Below are positions 22,739 to 34,813 of a stretch of DNA of 64,000 bases, one piece after another. A program made the position numbers and the translations under genes. Location of the stretch: positions 4,910,398-4,974,397 of the forward strand of contig OW051469.1 in assembly GCA_932521025.1 (NCBI GenBank), read 5' to 3'. The DNA comes from Oscheius onirici. Taxonomy: Eukaryota > Nematoda > Chromadorea > Rhabditida > Rhabditidae. The notes beneath the pieces were generated by a model. The model was not told the DNA's origin, searched no databases, and worked only from the letters and a program-made list of their open reading frames with translations. Positions within the stretch are counted from its first letter, which is position 1, and each line of letters begins with the position of its first letter.

Positions 22739-25190
22739 TCACTTTCCACCGGTAGTCTCGCCTTCTGTCGTTCCTCCAGTCGTGCCATCAGACGTCGTCG
22801 CATCCTTGCCGCGCTTGGCCTTCGTCTTGTCGGCCTTCTTCGTGTCGCAGAAGTTTCTCGACCTGTACTTGAGGAACATAATGACTCCAGCCACGAGGAA
22901 GATGACTCCAATGACGCCCAGCACAATGACACCGATGACCAGAGCCGTGTTGACCTTGTGATCCTTCTTCGCTACCGTGAAAAAGGACAGACATGAGCCA
23001 GGCTCAGTAGTCTTCTCCTTGTAGAGGACACAGTGGAAGGTGAGCTGGGAGGAGTCATCCTGTTTGCAATCCTCGTTCTTCAGGCACTCCTTTCCTTCCA
23101 ACAGTCTTCCCGCTTTGTTCGAGGCAACAAGATAGCAGTGGCTCGAATTCATGTCGCAGTACCGGCCGAGACCACCGCAGTCAGCCGCATCCTTGCACTT
23201 GTATGCCAACTTGATCGGCATCGTGCTATTCGGGAAGAGGTCGTTGAAGCCACAAGCTTCTTTGCCGCTCTGATGGACGCAAGTTGGCGTCGGCATACAA
23301 CATTTGCTCTTGTTCGAGCGGTTCATTTGGCAATGCTTCTTCTTCAATACCGAATTGTGGACGACATGGAAGGCGCAGTTGTCCGAGTCGCAATCAGCTA
23401 CTTGGGACATTGGCACAGTGGTCTTGGGGCAGTATTCTTCTGGAAAATAAGAACACTTCAAAAGAACAAAACAACGAACCAATGCAGCAAGCCATGACGG
23501 TGGAATTGCCGTTCAGAGGTCTGCACTTGCCCTTGTCATTGTTGCATTGGGCACCGTCCGCGGATCCAGCTGGACACGTCTTGAAGAGACCGTCTGCGAT
23601 GTTGAGCTTTCCGCCACTCTGGCACGTATCCGATTCGAACTTGTCCAAGACCTTCTTGTCGGCCTTCTTCCACTCACAGCACACCTTGTGGCTGGAGACG
23701 CCCTGTCCGTCGTTCAGTGGAGTCCATTCGCGAGTGTTCTTGTCGTCGTCGGTACAGTTGGAGCCAGGCACGTCGATGACTGTTCCCGTCTTGTCGACCA
23801 GCGGATTTCTGTTCTTGCCAACATCGACGGAGCACGGATTGTCGTACTCGTCCCTGGGGCAGCAGACCGCACTCTTGATTTTCCAATCGGTCGAATTTGT
23901 GGCATCGATGCTGACACAGTAGCTCTTGTCGCCACATTCCTTCGACTCAATCTGACAGGTGTGATCTTCTCCAGAGACTTTCTTGACCGGGTAGACCTTG
24001 TTGCTCGGATGAGGACATGTCGGCTCTGAAAGTTTGGATTGAGATAAGTAGAGAGACTAACTGGGGAAGCAGAGAGACAATTTGCCATTCTGCACGTTGT
24101 CATGGGGCTCGACTGGGGCACACCATTCTTCCGGCTTGCAGCTATTCTTTGAGCAGTCCTTGAAGTCCTTCTTATTGACGCTATCCCCAGCTGGCAGGAG
24201 CATATCACCCATCGATTTCAGTTTGGCGAGTGGGAAGGACGAATTGGTACCCGTTGATTGGATCTTGTACTTCGGACAGCAAAGGTTCCCATCGAGGACG
24301 AAGGTCTTGCTTCCTCCAAAGAATTTCTTACAGCTCTCCACATTGCCTGTGCCTCCGAAAGTTTTATCCAGTCGGAAATCATAGACGTTGTTTCCGATGT
24401 TGACAGAGTAGGGCAGGGTGTTTCCAGGACAGGTTTTGGCTTCATCTTGAGAGCAACAGGAACTTGCTTTAGCTCCATTTCCCTGATAAGTGCAAACTCC
24501 CTTGTTGTCAGCACAGCGTCCGTTCTCTGCCTGACATTGATCCGAAGTGACAGATTGGAGGTTCGTTCCAATATCGCAGGCGTTATTCCCAGTATGCTTT
24601 GTGCAGCAGATGCCCATATCGGTCCAGTCGTCGGAGTTCACTTCCGTGCTCCCAGCAACTTTTTTTACTTCCTCGGCGTTGTTCTTGTCCATGACGCAGA
24701 AGTGAGAGGGCGAGCCACATCCGGCGTTGTCTTTGCACGTGGTTCTAGTACCGGTGGAGTCGACAAGGATTGTGCCTGTGCAGACCTTCTTGGTATCTGA
24801 AAGAGGAATCAACACAGAAGGGAAGATATTGACAGCGACAGAGGGACAAGAACAAGAAAACTCACGAATGCAGCAAAGGAAGTCTTTCGCTTTATCCTCT
24901 CCGCTATGGAAGAATATCACAGAGGCCCTCTTCTTGAAGTCGTTGTGTTTGGGATCACAGACCGAAGACTTGAGTTCGTCTGGAGAGGCCGAGATGTAGG
25001 TGCCGGCCTGAATGCCTTTTCCATCGACGTCGATAATGATTTTGGCACACGTTTGCTCTGTACCGCCGACGCTCAGCTTCTTCACAGGCTTCATCGCAGT
25101 CCCTTTGATGGCATCGAATGTCCGGATCTCCATACCGTAGACGTCAGAACCGGTCAGCAGAAGAGCGATTCCCACGAAGAAGAGGCGCAT
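22739..25190 (-). CDS. Large cysteine-rich type I membrane protein
   Basis: Starts at 25190 with a signal peptide (MRLFFVGIALLLTGSDVYG). A long ectodomain follows, built of irregular modules with many CC pairs (FLCCI, GICCTKH, ASCCSQDEA, NLCCPKYK, VCCEWKK, MACC). Near the C-terminus one membrane helix (VIGVIVLGVIGVIFLVAGVI, about 22935-22880) leads to a short basic then Thr/Gly-rich tail (TTGGTTEGETTGGK) that ends at 22739. It has four or five short introns and about 760 residues. Repeated Cys spacing suggests internal duplication of a secreted module. I do not recognise a named family. The topology, a secreted head with a short cytoplasmic tail, points to a surface protein. Confidence 0.8.
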
Positions 25191-26080
25191 TGTGGCAGAG
25201 TTCTCTGAAAATCAAATGGATAAGTAGATTTTGTTGAGATAGTTACGGGTGGCTCTCTTGACAATACACGTAGGTGCCAAGACCAGACAACATTATGCGG
25301 TGGAGGCAGATGTCTCAGGTAGTTCTACCGCAGCACTGCTGTAGTAATATCTAAGGGGATGGCAGCGCTAGTGAGACCAAATAGCAAAGACACTCGATAG
25401 CTTGAGACACAACAGCGCAAATGGTTCAGGTAGCACAACGACAGTTCCTAGTCCTAGGTCACGGTAGCGCCCCCAGACACCACCGAAAACTACTAATATG
25501 GAAGGAGAGCCATGCGCGCAGTGAAAGTCGTCCGCGAGGTAGATCCACCAAAGAGTCGCGCCATCAGGGGAAGAGGCGAAGGCTTGGTCCGGGTAGCAGA
25601 ACAACGGATGTCAAAGAATCCGGACTCACCTTGGAAGATGTCGTCCGTCTCTTGAAGAGCCGATGCTGTCAATGAGCTCTCTTCTGCTAGCGACTTCTTA
25701 TATACTCCAGCGTTAACAGGTCTTGACAAGTATTTTGGAGTAGATTTCGAGATCTTTTACAACAACTTCCCATAAGTTTGAAAATGTAAAGATCTTTTGA
25801 AAAAGTTTTTGCATTTTATACAAACAGAATGGATTAAAAAAAAAGTTGAAGTTTTCGATTTGTAACGATCCGGGACTGTGTTGGATTCTCTGGAGAGATC
25901 AGAGTCAGGTACAGTCCGGTCATAGAATCCAGTGATTTCCTGATAGATCATGTCCACTCCCACGTCCTCATTTCCTCCCCGGCTGTTTGTCGACAGGCCA
26001 GTCATACAGCGTGCGCAGCTGGCCAAATCCCTGGGAGGACATGGGATAAAACAGCTCCCGATATATTTTCCGACTGAACC
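25191..26080. other. Intergenic region, divergent promoters
   Basis: This lies upstream of both the cysteine-rich gene (minus) and the small secreted protein gene (plus). Several open frames at 25370-25730 have no splice context or recognisable composition, and I take them as chance. Confidence 0.35.
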
Positions 26081-26439
26081 ATGCGGTCTATACTCTTCCT
26101 CTCCTTTGTCATTGTAACCTGGTGCGTTCTCCCATGTTTCAACAGAGTTAATATGTATTCAGCCTGGCCTATTCGGAACTTGAACAGTCCGTGATTGATG
26201 CCCTGAAGCAAGCTCAGATCAACATTGATGCCAAAACGGTGAATGAGAAGGAGACGACGGATACTGTCGAATCCCAAAAGCCCAGTCCCGAATCGGCTGC
26301 TCAACAGGCCAAAGGAGAGAGGCTTCTGGAAACGACAAAGATCCTGATTGACAAATACGGACCCGATGTCGTCAATCAGCTGGCCAATTTGGATGTCGAT
26401 GCTCTGATCGCAGCTGCTGACAGCGGTGATTCGAAGTAA
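26081..26439 (+). CDS. Small secreted protein, two exons
   Basis: Exon 1 (26081-26121) gives MRSILFLSFVIVT. After a 41-bp intron (GTGCGT...TTCAG), exon 2 continues CLAYSELEQSVIDALKQAQ and ends at 26439. Together they make a signal peptide with probable cleavage near the CLAYS segment, and a mature part of about 85 residues that is acidic, helical and cysteine-free (RLLETTKILIDKYGPDVVNQ; LANLDVDALIAAADSG). Two AATAAA-like signals follow the stop. No family is recognised; a secreted peptide or small carrier is possible. Confidence 0.7.
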
Positions 26440-26813
26440 GAATGTTGCATTGCTATCAATAAACTAACCTTGTTTTCACAATAAATGTATGCATAGCGGT
26501 GGGTGTTTTTCCTTTTAAAGGTTTTCCGTCATTCGAAGTAGGAGACTTCATGTTCGGTCTTTAACTTTCCCCATAGATCTGTTCTGTGCCATGTGTCCGA
26601 TACCACGTCCGTTGTGAATCAGGAACTTACTAGAAAGGATTCAAAGCCGAGTCAATGCTTGCACAAAACATTTACTTTTCTACTCAAAGGTGTCTGCCTG
26701 AATAGTCCTAATGAACATCTTTCCCAAGACCTCCGTTGATTTTCGCAAAACGCAGACCAACGATCGCGTCATACCTTATCAGTTACGCCACAAACATTAC
26801 TCTGCGACCAATA

Positions 26814-28859
26814 ATGAAACTGTTCATTTTCTTTCTACTCCACACAGTTAATGCCTATAAAATACTCGTCTATAATCCGAAAGTCGCTCACAGTCATATT
26901 CAGTTTATGGGAAAAGTCGCTGATACGCTACAAGCAGCTGGTCATCAAGTGGTCCGTTTCCTTATCGGTTTCAAACAACCTTTTTCAGACTGTTTTGCAG
27001 CCAGAATTCACACCTCACGTCCAGGTGAACGGAAGTAAAATGACCAGAATTATAACTGTCAAATCGTCTGAAGAATCGCTAGCGCACAGTCAGATCCACG
27101 ACAATGAGGATTACTGGGAGGACTTGTGGAATGCCGAATTCTCCCCTCGAGATCTGATCAGGGTAAGAGACTACTGACTCTTTGTTTACTGCAGTTCAGT
27201 CCAGTGCTCGGATGCTCAATACCATCTACACTAGTATATGCAAAAGTAACCAGACTGGATACATGAGAAATTTTACAATGAGGTTTTAGATCTACTGAAG
27301 CAGGACAAATTGATAGAGGAATTGAAAGAGGAAAAATTTGATGTGGCCATTGTTGAGCTTTTGGATTTTACCGGGATCGGTTTGTTTCTTTGTCTGTGTC
27401 ATTGTCTTTTTTCTTAGTTATGACCCACGTTTTGGAAATCCATACAGTGATTGGAGTCTCTTCACTGGGTATTCTTGAGGGAACAGTTGAAAAGGCTGGT
27501 CTTCCTCTCCTTCCTAGTTTTGTTCCTGGTACTGATTTCCTTTCTTTACAAACTGTCTTAGCCTCTCACGGAGTCTCACCCGACAGTGGGTCTTTCTACG
27601 ATCGAAGCGTCAATCTCATCTACTCTTATTATTCCAAGTGGTTTCAAGAGAGTCTAGCTGATGCAATCCAGAAGCTGGTGAACAAGGAACTGGACAATCC
27701 TCCGAATATTTGGGTTTGAAGTTAGGATAGAACAAGGATAGCACCGCCCTTCCAGGGCTAAAGATTCCTTGCCTCCTCCTATCACTTCTTTCTCGGACCC
27801 TCAGCTCCCCCTATTTATCCTCAATTAGAGCTCAAATTAGAACACACACAGACACACACACAGAGACGCGATAGCATTTTTTAGTGGATAAGAGAGGCAG
27901 TTACTTTCAGGACATCGTCTCGAAGATGCCTCTTCTGTTAACCAACTCTGATCCTCTACTTGACTTTCCCCGCCCAACACTCACTAAAATTGTGGACATT
28001 GGAGGGATTGGAGTGAGAGAGCCGAAGAAAATATCTGAGGTTTGAAATCAGTTGCTCTATACTCATTTTTCCAGGAATTCACAGAGATTTTGTCCCGGAG
28101 ACCCACAACTGTTCTCATCTCCTTCGGGACGATAGTCTGGTCTTCGAAAATGCCTCGGAACATGAAAGAGAATTTCGTTCGGACTATAGCATCATTCCCA
28201 AATGCGACCTTTGTCTGGAAGTACGAATCACCAGAAGATGGCCCAGTACTTAATAATTTGGTTCTGGTCAAGTGGTTTCCACAGAACGATCTTTTAGGTG
28301 ACTGAAATATATTACATAGACAGTTTTCAGCCGATCCTCGAGTCGCTCTCTTTATAACCCACGGTGGTGTAGCTAGTACTTACGAGGCTACAGCTCGAGG
28401 TGTTCCAATGGTCTTCGTTCCCAATTTCGGCGATCAGATGAGGAACGCTCACATGATTGAAAGGCTCGGCTTCGGGAAAATTGTTCGAAAATCTGATCTT
28501 CGGGACCAAAACATGTTACAGCGGGCAATTTCGGAGTCGTTGACTAGCCAAGAGTGGGACTTTTGTAAAGAAAAATGAGCGGAATGTTTAGGATGAAAAC
28601 AGCAGCAGTTCAAACGAAAAACCTTCTCGAAAGTAGACCGCTCCCTCCAGCTACAGTTCTGGTGAAACACGTGGAACTTGTTGCCAAATTCGGCCAATTG
28701 CCGAATCTGTCTCCTTCTGGAATAAACTTCTCCACAATTCAGTACTACAACCTGGATGTTTACGTTGTTTTGATTTTGACAGCTGTTCTTGTTGTTTTGT
28801 TCTTTTGTTTTCTTGTTTCTAGACTTTGTTGTGACTGGAAAAAGGTGAAAAAAGAGTGA
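26814..28859 (+). CDS. UDP-glycosyltransferase (UGT family)
   Basis: Starts at 26814 with a short signal peptide (MKLFIFFLLHTVNAYKILVY) and has the N-terminal HSHIQFMGKVADTLQAAGH, which holds the usual catalytic histidine. Mid exons carry EEKFDVAIVELLDF and VIGVSSLGILEGTVEKAGL. The C-terminal donor-binding domain shows PTTVLISFGTIVWSSKMP, VLVKWFPQNDLL, LFITHGGVASTYEATARG and VPMVFVPNFGDQMRNAHMIE, matching the UGT signature. A membrane helix (VYVVLILTAVLVVLFFCFLV) and a di-lysine-type tail (CCDWKKVKKE) anchor it in the ER. These enzymes conjugate lipophilic molecules with UDP-sugars. The join near 28555-28605 needs a very short intron or shows a frame change. A long intron lies at about 27717-27910. 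Confidence 0.88.
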
Positions 28860-29432
28860 GGAATGTGCAATAAAACTGTTTTCTTGCAATTTCCGTTCAT
28901 GTTCATTTTCAAATAGTTGCAATGGAAGCGCGCGAAGATATTTTATCTCTCGGCAGCTCTCCGTATTTTCTACTCATCTTCCTCTGTTTCTGGAAAATTT
29001 TCCTGTTTCGATACCACCAAAAGTGAAAAGAGACAAGTGAAAACAGCCAGCGATTGCCTGAAACTAGCAATACTAGCTGAAAGGCACACTTTTCTAGAAT
29101 ATCTCATACTGTGAACTCCTGCATTTCAGCCATTTTTCGTCGTGCTTCTCGGTCTCTTCCTAAAGAAAAAAGCCTTAAAATAATCAGCAAACAAGGTTTG
29201 CAGCTTTCTTCTACCTCACCCCCTCTATTTTTATGCTGACGTCATCGAATAATGCAACGTTGCCCTGACAAATGTTTTCCACTGATTCCTCTTCATAATT
29301 TTCCTCTTCTCTTCGAATTGGTCTTCAAACGGGTTGTATCACACGTATTTCAGGTCCCTGCCTCCAAAAACAGCGAAATATTATTGGGCGAGGTAAATGT
29401 AAAGAGAAAATCGGCTTTCCTACGGCTCAAGA
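28860..29432. other. Intergenic region
   Basis: The AATAAA of the UGT gene lies near 28869. After that I see AT-rich sequence and no gene until the STC-1 start. Confidence 0.4.
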
Positions 29433-31391
29433 ATGTCTTTTAGTTATATAGGTACGTTTTTGTATTACTTTTGTTCATCTTTTGTTTAGCTCCGGCCCTG
29501 GCCGTCGTTCTCGTAGCCGGATATATTGGTCGACAGTACGGACTGCCACCTCCGGCACCAAAAATAGCCGGAATCGACTTAGGAACTACTTTTTCTTCTA
29601 TAGGTTCGTTTTTCTCCCTTTTAAAGATCTATGCCTTCTGTATCAGGTATTTATCACGCTGTAACAGGAGACACAACAATTTTACCGGTCGATGTCGGGA
29701 AAAAGTCCGTGCCGAGTGTTGTTGCCTTCACGTAAGGCCTTTTCTTTTTCTCATTTTCACGTATTTTTGCAGGCCAAACGGGACAATTATAGTAGGAACA
29801 CGAGCAGTCGAACAGCAGGAAAAGAATCCTCTTCGGACAATTTACGACGCGAAAAGATTCATCGGCAGGACTTTCGATCGGAATAACGACGATTTCAAGG
29901 TAGGCTGTGACCCTTTTTGAAGCCTTCTTGAAAAGGGACTGGTTTCAAAAGCTGATCCCCCCACCAGACATTTTCCGCACAAAAGTCCTCACATCAAAAC
30001 TTACATCTTTCTCGCTAGAATCACTCTTTCAGAACGACCAAAAGCGATATCCATTCTCGGTGCAGCTCGATAAAGACGGCCACGCCTTCTTCGAGATCCC
30101 GCTCAACAACGGGACACGAGTTCTGTATCCGGAAGAAGTCGGCTCGATCATCATCGCCTACTTGAAGAAATCCGCCAAAAAACAGCTCAACACACCGCTT
30201 AATCAGGTAGCTTTCGGTGTTTTCCCTTCAACAATATATCGTTATCAGGTAGTTATTTCCGTGCCGGCCGAATTCCAAGAAGCTCAGCGAAACGCCACAG
30301 GCAGAGCTGCCCAGCTAGCAGGTTTTTCCTGCCCAAGTTCTTGGAAAGTACGACTTTTCAGGAATGGAGGTCCGACGTGTCATTTCCGAGCCAACAGCAG
30401 CTGCTCTAGCCTATGGACTTCACAAGAAGAAGGGAGTCGAACATATCGTCGTCGTCGATCTCGGTGGAGGAACTCTCGATGTAGGCTTTTTTTAGCCTGA
30501 TTGTTTCTGCCGCGATACTTTACATTTTTGTCCGTATACTCGTTATAGACTCGAAATTAGATTCATCTACAACGAACGCAACACTTGACCTTGCATATTT
30601 GCAAAAACCAGCAATTTTTCTTTAAAAACCAGGTCTCGGTGCTCTGGCTGCAAGGAGGCGTCTTTGTCACACAGGCGATGGCCGGCAACAATCGTCTCGG
30701 AGGACAGGACTTCAACGATCGTGTTCAGAAGCACATTCTCAACGTATCTTTATTTCCTTTTTAGTTAACCCCAATCTCAGCTCCTCGAGGAGAAATTCGG
30801 CCAGACAATTACCGACCAAGAAGACATTCAACAGATTCGTCTCCTTGTCGAAAAGGCCAAGCTCCGACTGACGGATGTCCCAATCTCCCGGCTAAACTTT
30901 AACCTGAAGACGGTCGGAGAGTGGTCCTACGAGGTTTCCCTTTTTTTTGTTTTTAAAATCCTATTTTCAGCTGAAACGAGACGAATTCGAGGCAATAAAT
31001 GAGGATCTCTTCAAGTCGATCGTCCAGCCGATCGAGGCGGCTCTGGCCGATGCCACGCTGTTGCCGGAAGACGTCGACGAGATTGTTCTCGTAGGAGGAT
31101 CAACCCAAATTCCTGCCGTGAGACGAATCGTCGGTCATTATTTCGGAAAAGCTCCAAATTTCGGCGTGGATCCTGAACTGGCAGTCGTGACGGGAGCCTC
31201 GGTCCAAGCAGGAGTTATTGGAGGAGGCTGGCCCTTACAGGTATTTTTTTTTGCTCATTTTACGTTCGAAATACCCTATGAGATTAGCAAACAAAACTGT
31301 TTTCAAGGTAGCTGCGATGGAGCTGCCATCCAAACGAAGAAAACGTCATTTCTATACAGAGAGCCAGAAGACGAACGAAGCCGAGCTATAA
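29433..31391 (+). CDS. stc-1: HSPA13/STCH-type microsomal Hsp70 ATPase
   Basis: Exon 1 (29433-29451) encodes MSFSYI and joins in phase to a hydrophobic leader ([18 protein letters not shown]). About ten exons then give a complete Hsp70 nucleotide-binding domain: phosphate-1 motif [14 protein letters not shown] (about 29565-29605), [29 protein letters not shown], phosphate-2 motif [12 protein letters not shown] (about 30445-30480) and adenosine motif [17 protein letters not shown] (about 31082-31130). The protein ends shortly after this ([15 protein letters not shown]) and lacks the Hsp70 substrate-binding domain, exactly as HSPA13 does. It is expected in the ER or microsomal lumen, with a role in ubiquitin-linked protein handling. 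Confidence 0.94.
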
Positions 31392-32238
31392 GCCAAAGAA
31401 TCTATCATCTTTCTACTACATTTCCTGTTTCCGCGGTGCAACTTCATATCTGTGATATTTTCTCTTTTCTTATTTATTTTTCCAAAACTTTATTCTAGAA
31501 AGTTGCGGGCTAGAGAACGTTTTTTTTCCCCGTTTTTGCTATACTCGTGTTTGTACAGATTGAGAGAAAGTAAAGTAGATGTCTATAAATGCCGTCGGCA
31601 ATCTGATGTAGACTGTAACACAGCTCAAAGTTGTTTGGGTGCCTTTTTTGTAGTGACGGGGCGAGTAAGCTATTTTCCTTTCTTCCTTACAAGTCATCTG
31701 TGGTAAAGGAATAAGGAATGAATGTTGTGAAACACGCAAAAAAGCTGTTAGTTCCTGGTGCTGGTTTCAAGCTGAATGGGTAACAGAAAGTTGTGAGATA
31801 TAAGTTTTCGGAACTAAAGAGCTCTTTCTACATTTTCTTTTGTACTCCTCGAATTCATACATGTCCATCTGAATCTCTTCGTTCTTGGCATCTGTCTACT
31901 ATCTCCGTTGTACTGTCTTCGCTACAAGATTCTCTCTCGAAAGCAGAAACAATGTCTTTGAAATAGCCTAATCTCTAAAACTAACTACGTATTTGAAAGT
32001 TGTACTCTAAGTTGTAATCTAAGTGTCTTTTTTAAAAGAAAACAAAAAAGGTTAAAAACAAGAAAAACAAAGATCTAAAAACCTTCAGTATTGTAGAAGA
32101 GCACACTTGGAACTCGTCTTCTGCGATGAGTAGTTGTTGCACTTCTCCTTTCACAAGTAGTTCTACTTTTGCAGTCTCGTCCGGCCATCTCCGAGTCTTT
32201 CTGGTCAAGAATCTCCAGCTGCAGATCAAGAATCCGCT
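31392..32238. other. Intergenic region
   Basis: This is AT-rich sequence without a recognisable exon. Open frames on either strand here are short and lack splice context. Confidence 0.35.
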
Positions 32239-32763
32239 ATGGCTCGTCTACCCGTCATCCTCTGCGCAGCTCTATTAGTTGCAAAACAGAAAGATCCCGG
32301 TGGCGACGATCATAGAGACAAGCGTTCCGCCCTGACCTACAATGGAACCGGGAAGCTGACTACTACCGTCTACACAAACACGACCACTGCCTTCACAGAG
32401 GGACCTTCATCTGACAAGTATGAGAAGGAAATTCGGACTCTCATATGGAGCCTGGAACCGACGTGTTGCAACGAGACGGAAGTTGAAAAATGGCTGGCCA
32501 GTTACATTGGAACTAGCTTTGATGTAGAGGTCGCGTACAAGAAGACTGGCAGTTCGAAGGAACTCGACGATAAGATCCCGATAAGTCCCTTCTTTGAAAG
32601 CAGCTCGTTTCTAGTTCGTGATCAATATTTTCAGAACTTTCCTCAGTACATTTTGATCTTCTCCCTGTTCCTCTTCGCTACAGCGATGACATCTCTGACG
32701 GCCTTCCATATTGCGGCCATAATTGACGACTCCGGATTGAGCGTCTTGAACAATCAGCGTTCG

Positions 32764-33250
32764 TAGACAAGCTGAAAGCCAAGATCCCTTCTTTACTCCA
32801 ACGATAGTTTGCAGCGATGTTCTTTTAATGCCCATTTCTTTCGACAAACTACGAAGGGAACGCTGCGGGTCGTATCGAATCTTAGCGCGGACCTTCTTGA
32901 TATTGGCTCTGGTGGTAACTGTTGCAGGTCTTCCTCGTCCAAAATGATCGTCATTTGTTCCCAGCTCATTAAAACGTCGAATAGAAGTAGATACAAGCTT
33001 TCTTGATACTTTAAGACGTCTAGCAATCTCACACGCCTGAAGTCCTTCGCGATGTAGCTGGATGATAGATCCTCGATGTACTGAAGCCTTAGTCTTTCTA
33101 AAAAAGTAACATGTTAGGCTTTAAATTTATACAAAAATAAGTGGAAAACTAAATACAAAAAAGAAAAAGTAGAAATGCTTTGAGAAAAAACTCAAAAAAT
33201 GCAAAAATTACGCGCCGCCTGCTGTTACCGTAATTTCTGGCCACCCTGTA
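32764..33250 (-). mobile_element. Truncated Tc1/mariner-type element
   Basis: At the right end lies an inverted-repeat-like terminus reading TACAGGGTGGCCAGAAATTA on the minus strand, with a TA target. Inside, a minus-strand frame encodes the N-terminal DNA-binding region of a transposase: two helix-turn-helix segments (EIARRLKVSRKLVSTSIRRF; SLRSLSKEMGIKRTSLQTIV) joined by a GRGRP AT-hook-like linker. The catalytic part and the left terminus are missing; the copy stops at the ABCA remnant. Confidence 0.82.
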
Positions 33251-33359
33251 CAACAAAAGAAGGAACACAAACTTCGGTGAGCTCATAAAAATACACTCGT
33301 GGCTGCACGTGGCTGCAGAACTGTCTCGATTGGACAGTCAGCCAATTAAGTTAATTTAT

Positions 33360-33672
33360 TTCGTTTATTATGCGTATTTCGCAAGGACTTTTCTTCTAGC
33401 AGCCGTCCAGTCATCATCCCTCCACTGCCAGAAAGCCTTCTCATCGTGTCTGAGGTCGTGTTCCCATCTGATATGTTGTCTTCCGGCTCTTCTTCTACCT
33501 TCTAGCGGTGTCCATTCTGTGCAGATTCGGCTCCATTCTTCCATGACACTTCTTGCCCATTTCATCTTTTTCAAACCATGCTGTAATGCCCAATCTTTCA
33601 GTCCCGTTCCGAAAGATCGAATGCAATTGGAACTGAACAATGCAAAAGTTCCTTTGGTCTCTTTGGCCAGCA
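33360..33672 (-). mobile_element. LINE (RTE-type) 3'-end fragment
   Basis: On the minus strand a frame encodes a C-terminal tail typical of endonuclease-type reverse transcriptase elements: ARSVMEEWSRICTEWTPLEG, RRRAGRQHIRWEHDLRH, DDDWTAARRKVLAKYA. Only the last part of the element is present, as expected from 5'-truncated target-primed insertion. It sits between the two ABCA pieces. Confidence 0.75.
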
Positions 33673-34813
33673 TACCAAGTCACTTACACAAGTGACGAGC
33701 CCTGTGCAACCCCTGTGCAGGCCGAAGTGGACGGCGTCAATACGGAAAAGCAAGTTCGAGTCGGCTACTGTCCTCAATTCGACGCAATCTGGCCCGAGTT
33801 TACCTGTGGCGAAGCTCTCATCCTACTGGCTCGAATCCACGACTATGTGAGTCCAAAGAAGACGACTGACAGTCTACTCGAGATGATCGACATGACAGAA
33901 CATGCGAACAAGCGACTGGGACAGTGCAGTGGTGGACAGAAGCGTCGTCTCAGTGTCGCAGCTGCTCTCATCTCCACAATAACCAGTAAGTTTTAGATTT
34001 TTGTCTCTCTCAACACACTTGAGCAGGTCATATTCTGGTGTTGGACGAGGCGACGGTCGGCATCGACCCCCGTGCCCGACGTGACATTTGGCGTCTTCTG
34101 ATCGCCGTCAAGCAGCACATGACGATTCTGATGTCTTCGCACGGAATGGACGAGTGTGAAGCCCTGTGCAACCGCATAGCCATCATGAAGAAAGGAGGAT
34201 TGGCTACAATCGGCACGAGTCAAGGTCTCATCTCCACCTTCGGCAACTTCTACGTCCTGACAATGGTTCTGCCCTCGAAGGAGCGTCAGAAAGAAGTCGC
34301 CGACGCCGTCAGCAGTCGTTTCCCAGGAGCCGTGCACAAGGCCGACGGCTTCTCGCTTCATCTCAAGTGGCAGCTGCCGAAATCCGGAAAAGACAGCTGG
34401 TCGAGTCTGTTCACGGCCTGCATCCAGTTGAGTCAAGAGATTTTCGTGCCGGACTTTTGTCTGACGCAGTCCAGTCTCGAGGACGTCTTCAGTCTCGAGG
34501 ACTAAAAATCTTGCATAGAAAACGGTAGAACAAAATCATCCAATAACTCTTTTTTCTTTTTCGATAGAACACGGGGGATATTGCTATAGAAGGTAGGAAC
34601 AAGTAGCCTAGTTTTTTGACAAGCTTTTTTTGAGAGGAAAAAACTACAAAAATATAGAACAAAGTTCGCTCTTTTTCCAAAACTGTTCAATTTCGTGGCG
34701 TTTCCGTCCTGGTCACTGTTTTCTTGAGAACAATCCCCTCCAGATAACAGGCTTGATAAAAGGCTAAAGAGCCGCTATCAGGCTGCACCTGTCTTCACTT
34801 CTTCTCCTAAATC

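Larger units (their letters stand above)
32239..34505 (+). pseudogene. ABCA-family transporter remnant broken by transposons
   Basis: The 5' piece (32239 to about 32763) encodes an extracellular loop with Cys and N-glycosylation sites, then a helix (YILIFSLFLFATAMTSLTAF, HIAAIIDDSG) resembling an ABCA transmembrane segment. It stops where a Tc1/mariner-type fragment begins. After a LINE fragment, the 3' piece (about 33720-34505) encodes the rest of the second nucleotide-binding domain: VRVGYCPQFDAIWPEFT (Q-loop), LGQCSGGQKRRLSVAAALI (signature), HILVLDEATVGIDPRARRDI (Walker B), TILMSSHGMDECEALC (H-loop), ending SSLEDVFSLED. The Walker A region and the helices before it are absent between the pieces, and the N-terminal half of an ABCA protein is missing altogether. 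I conclude it cannot make a normal transporter, although its 3' frame is still open. Confidence 0.72.

Noticed and set aside
22739-24999. Long plus-strand frames opposite the cysteine-rich gene
   Set aside because: They mirror the true minus-strand frame, which has the signal peptide, paired cysteines and membrane helix.
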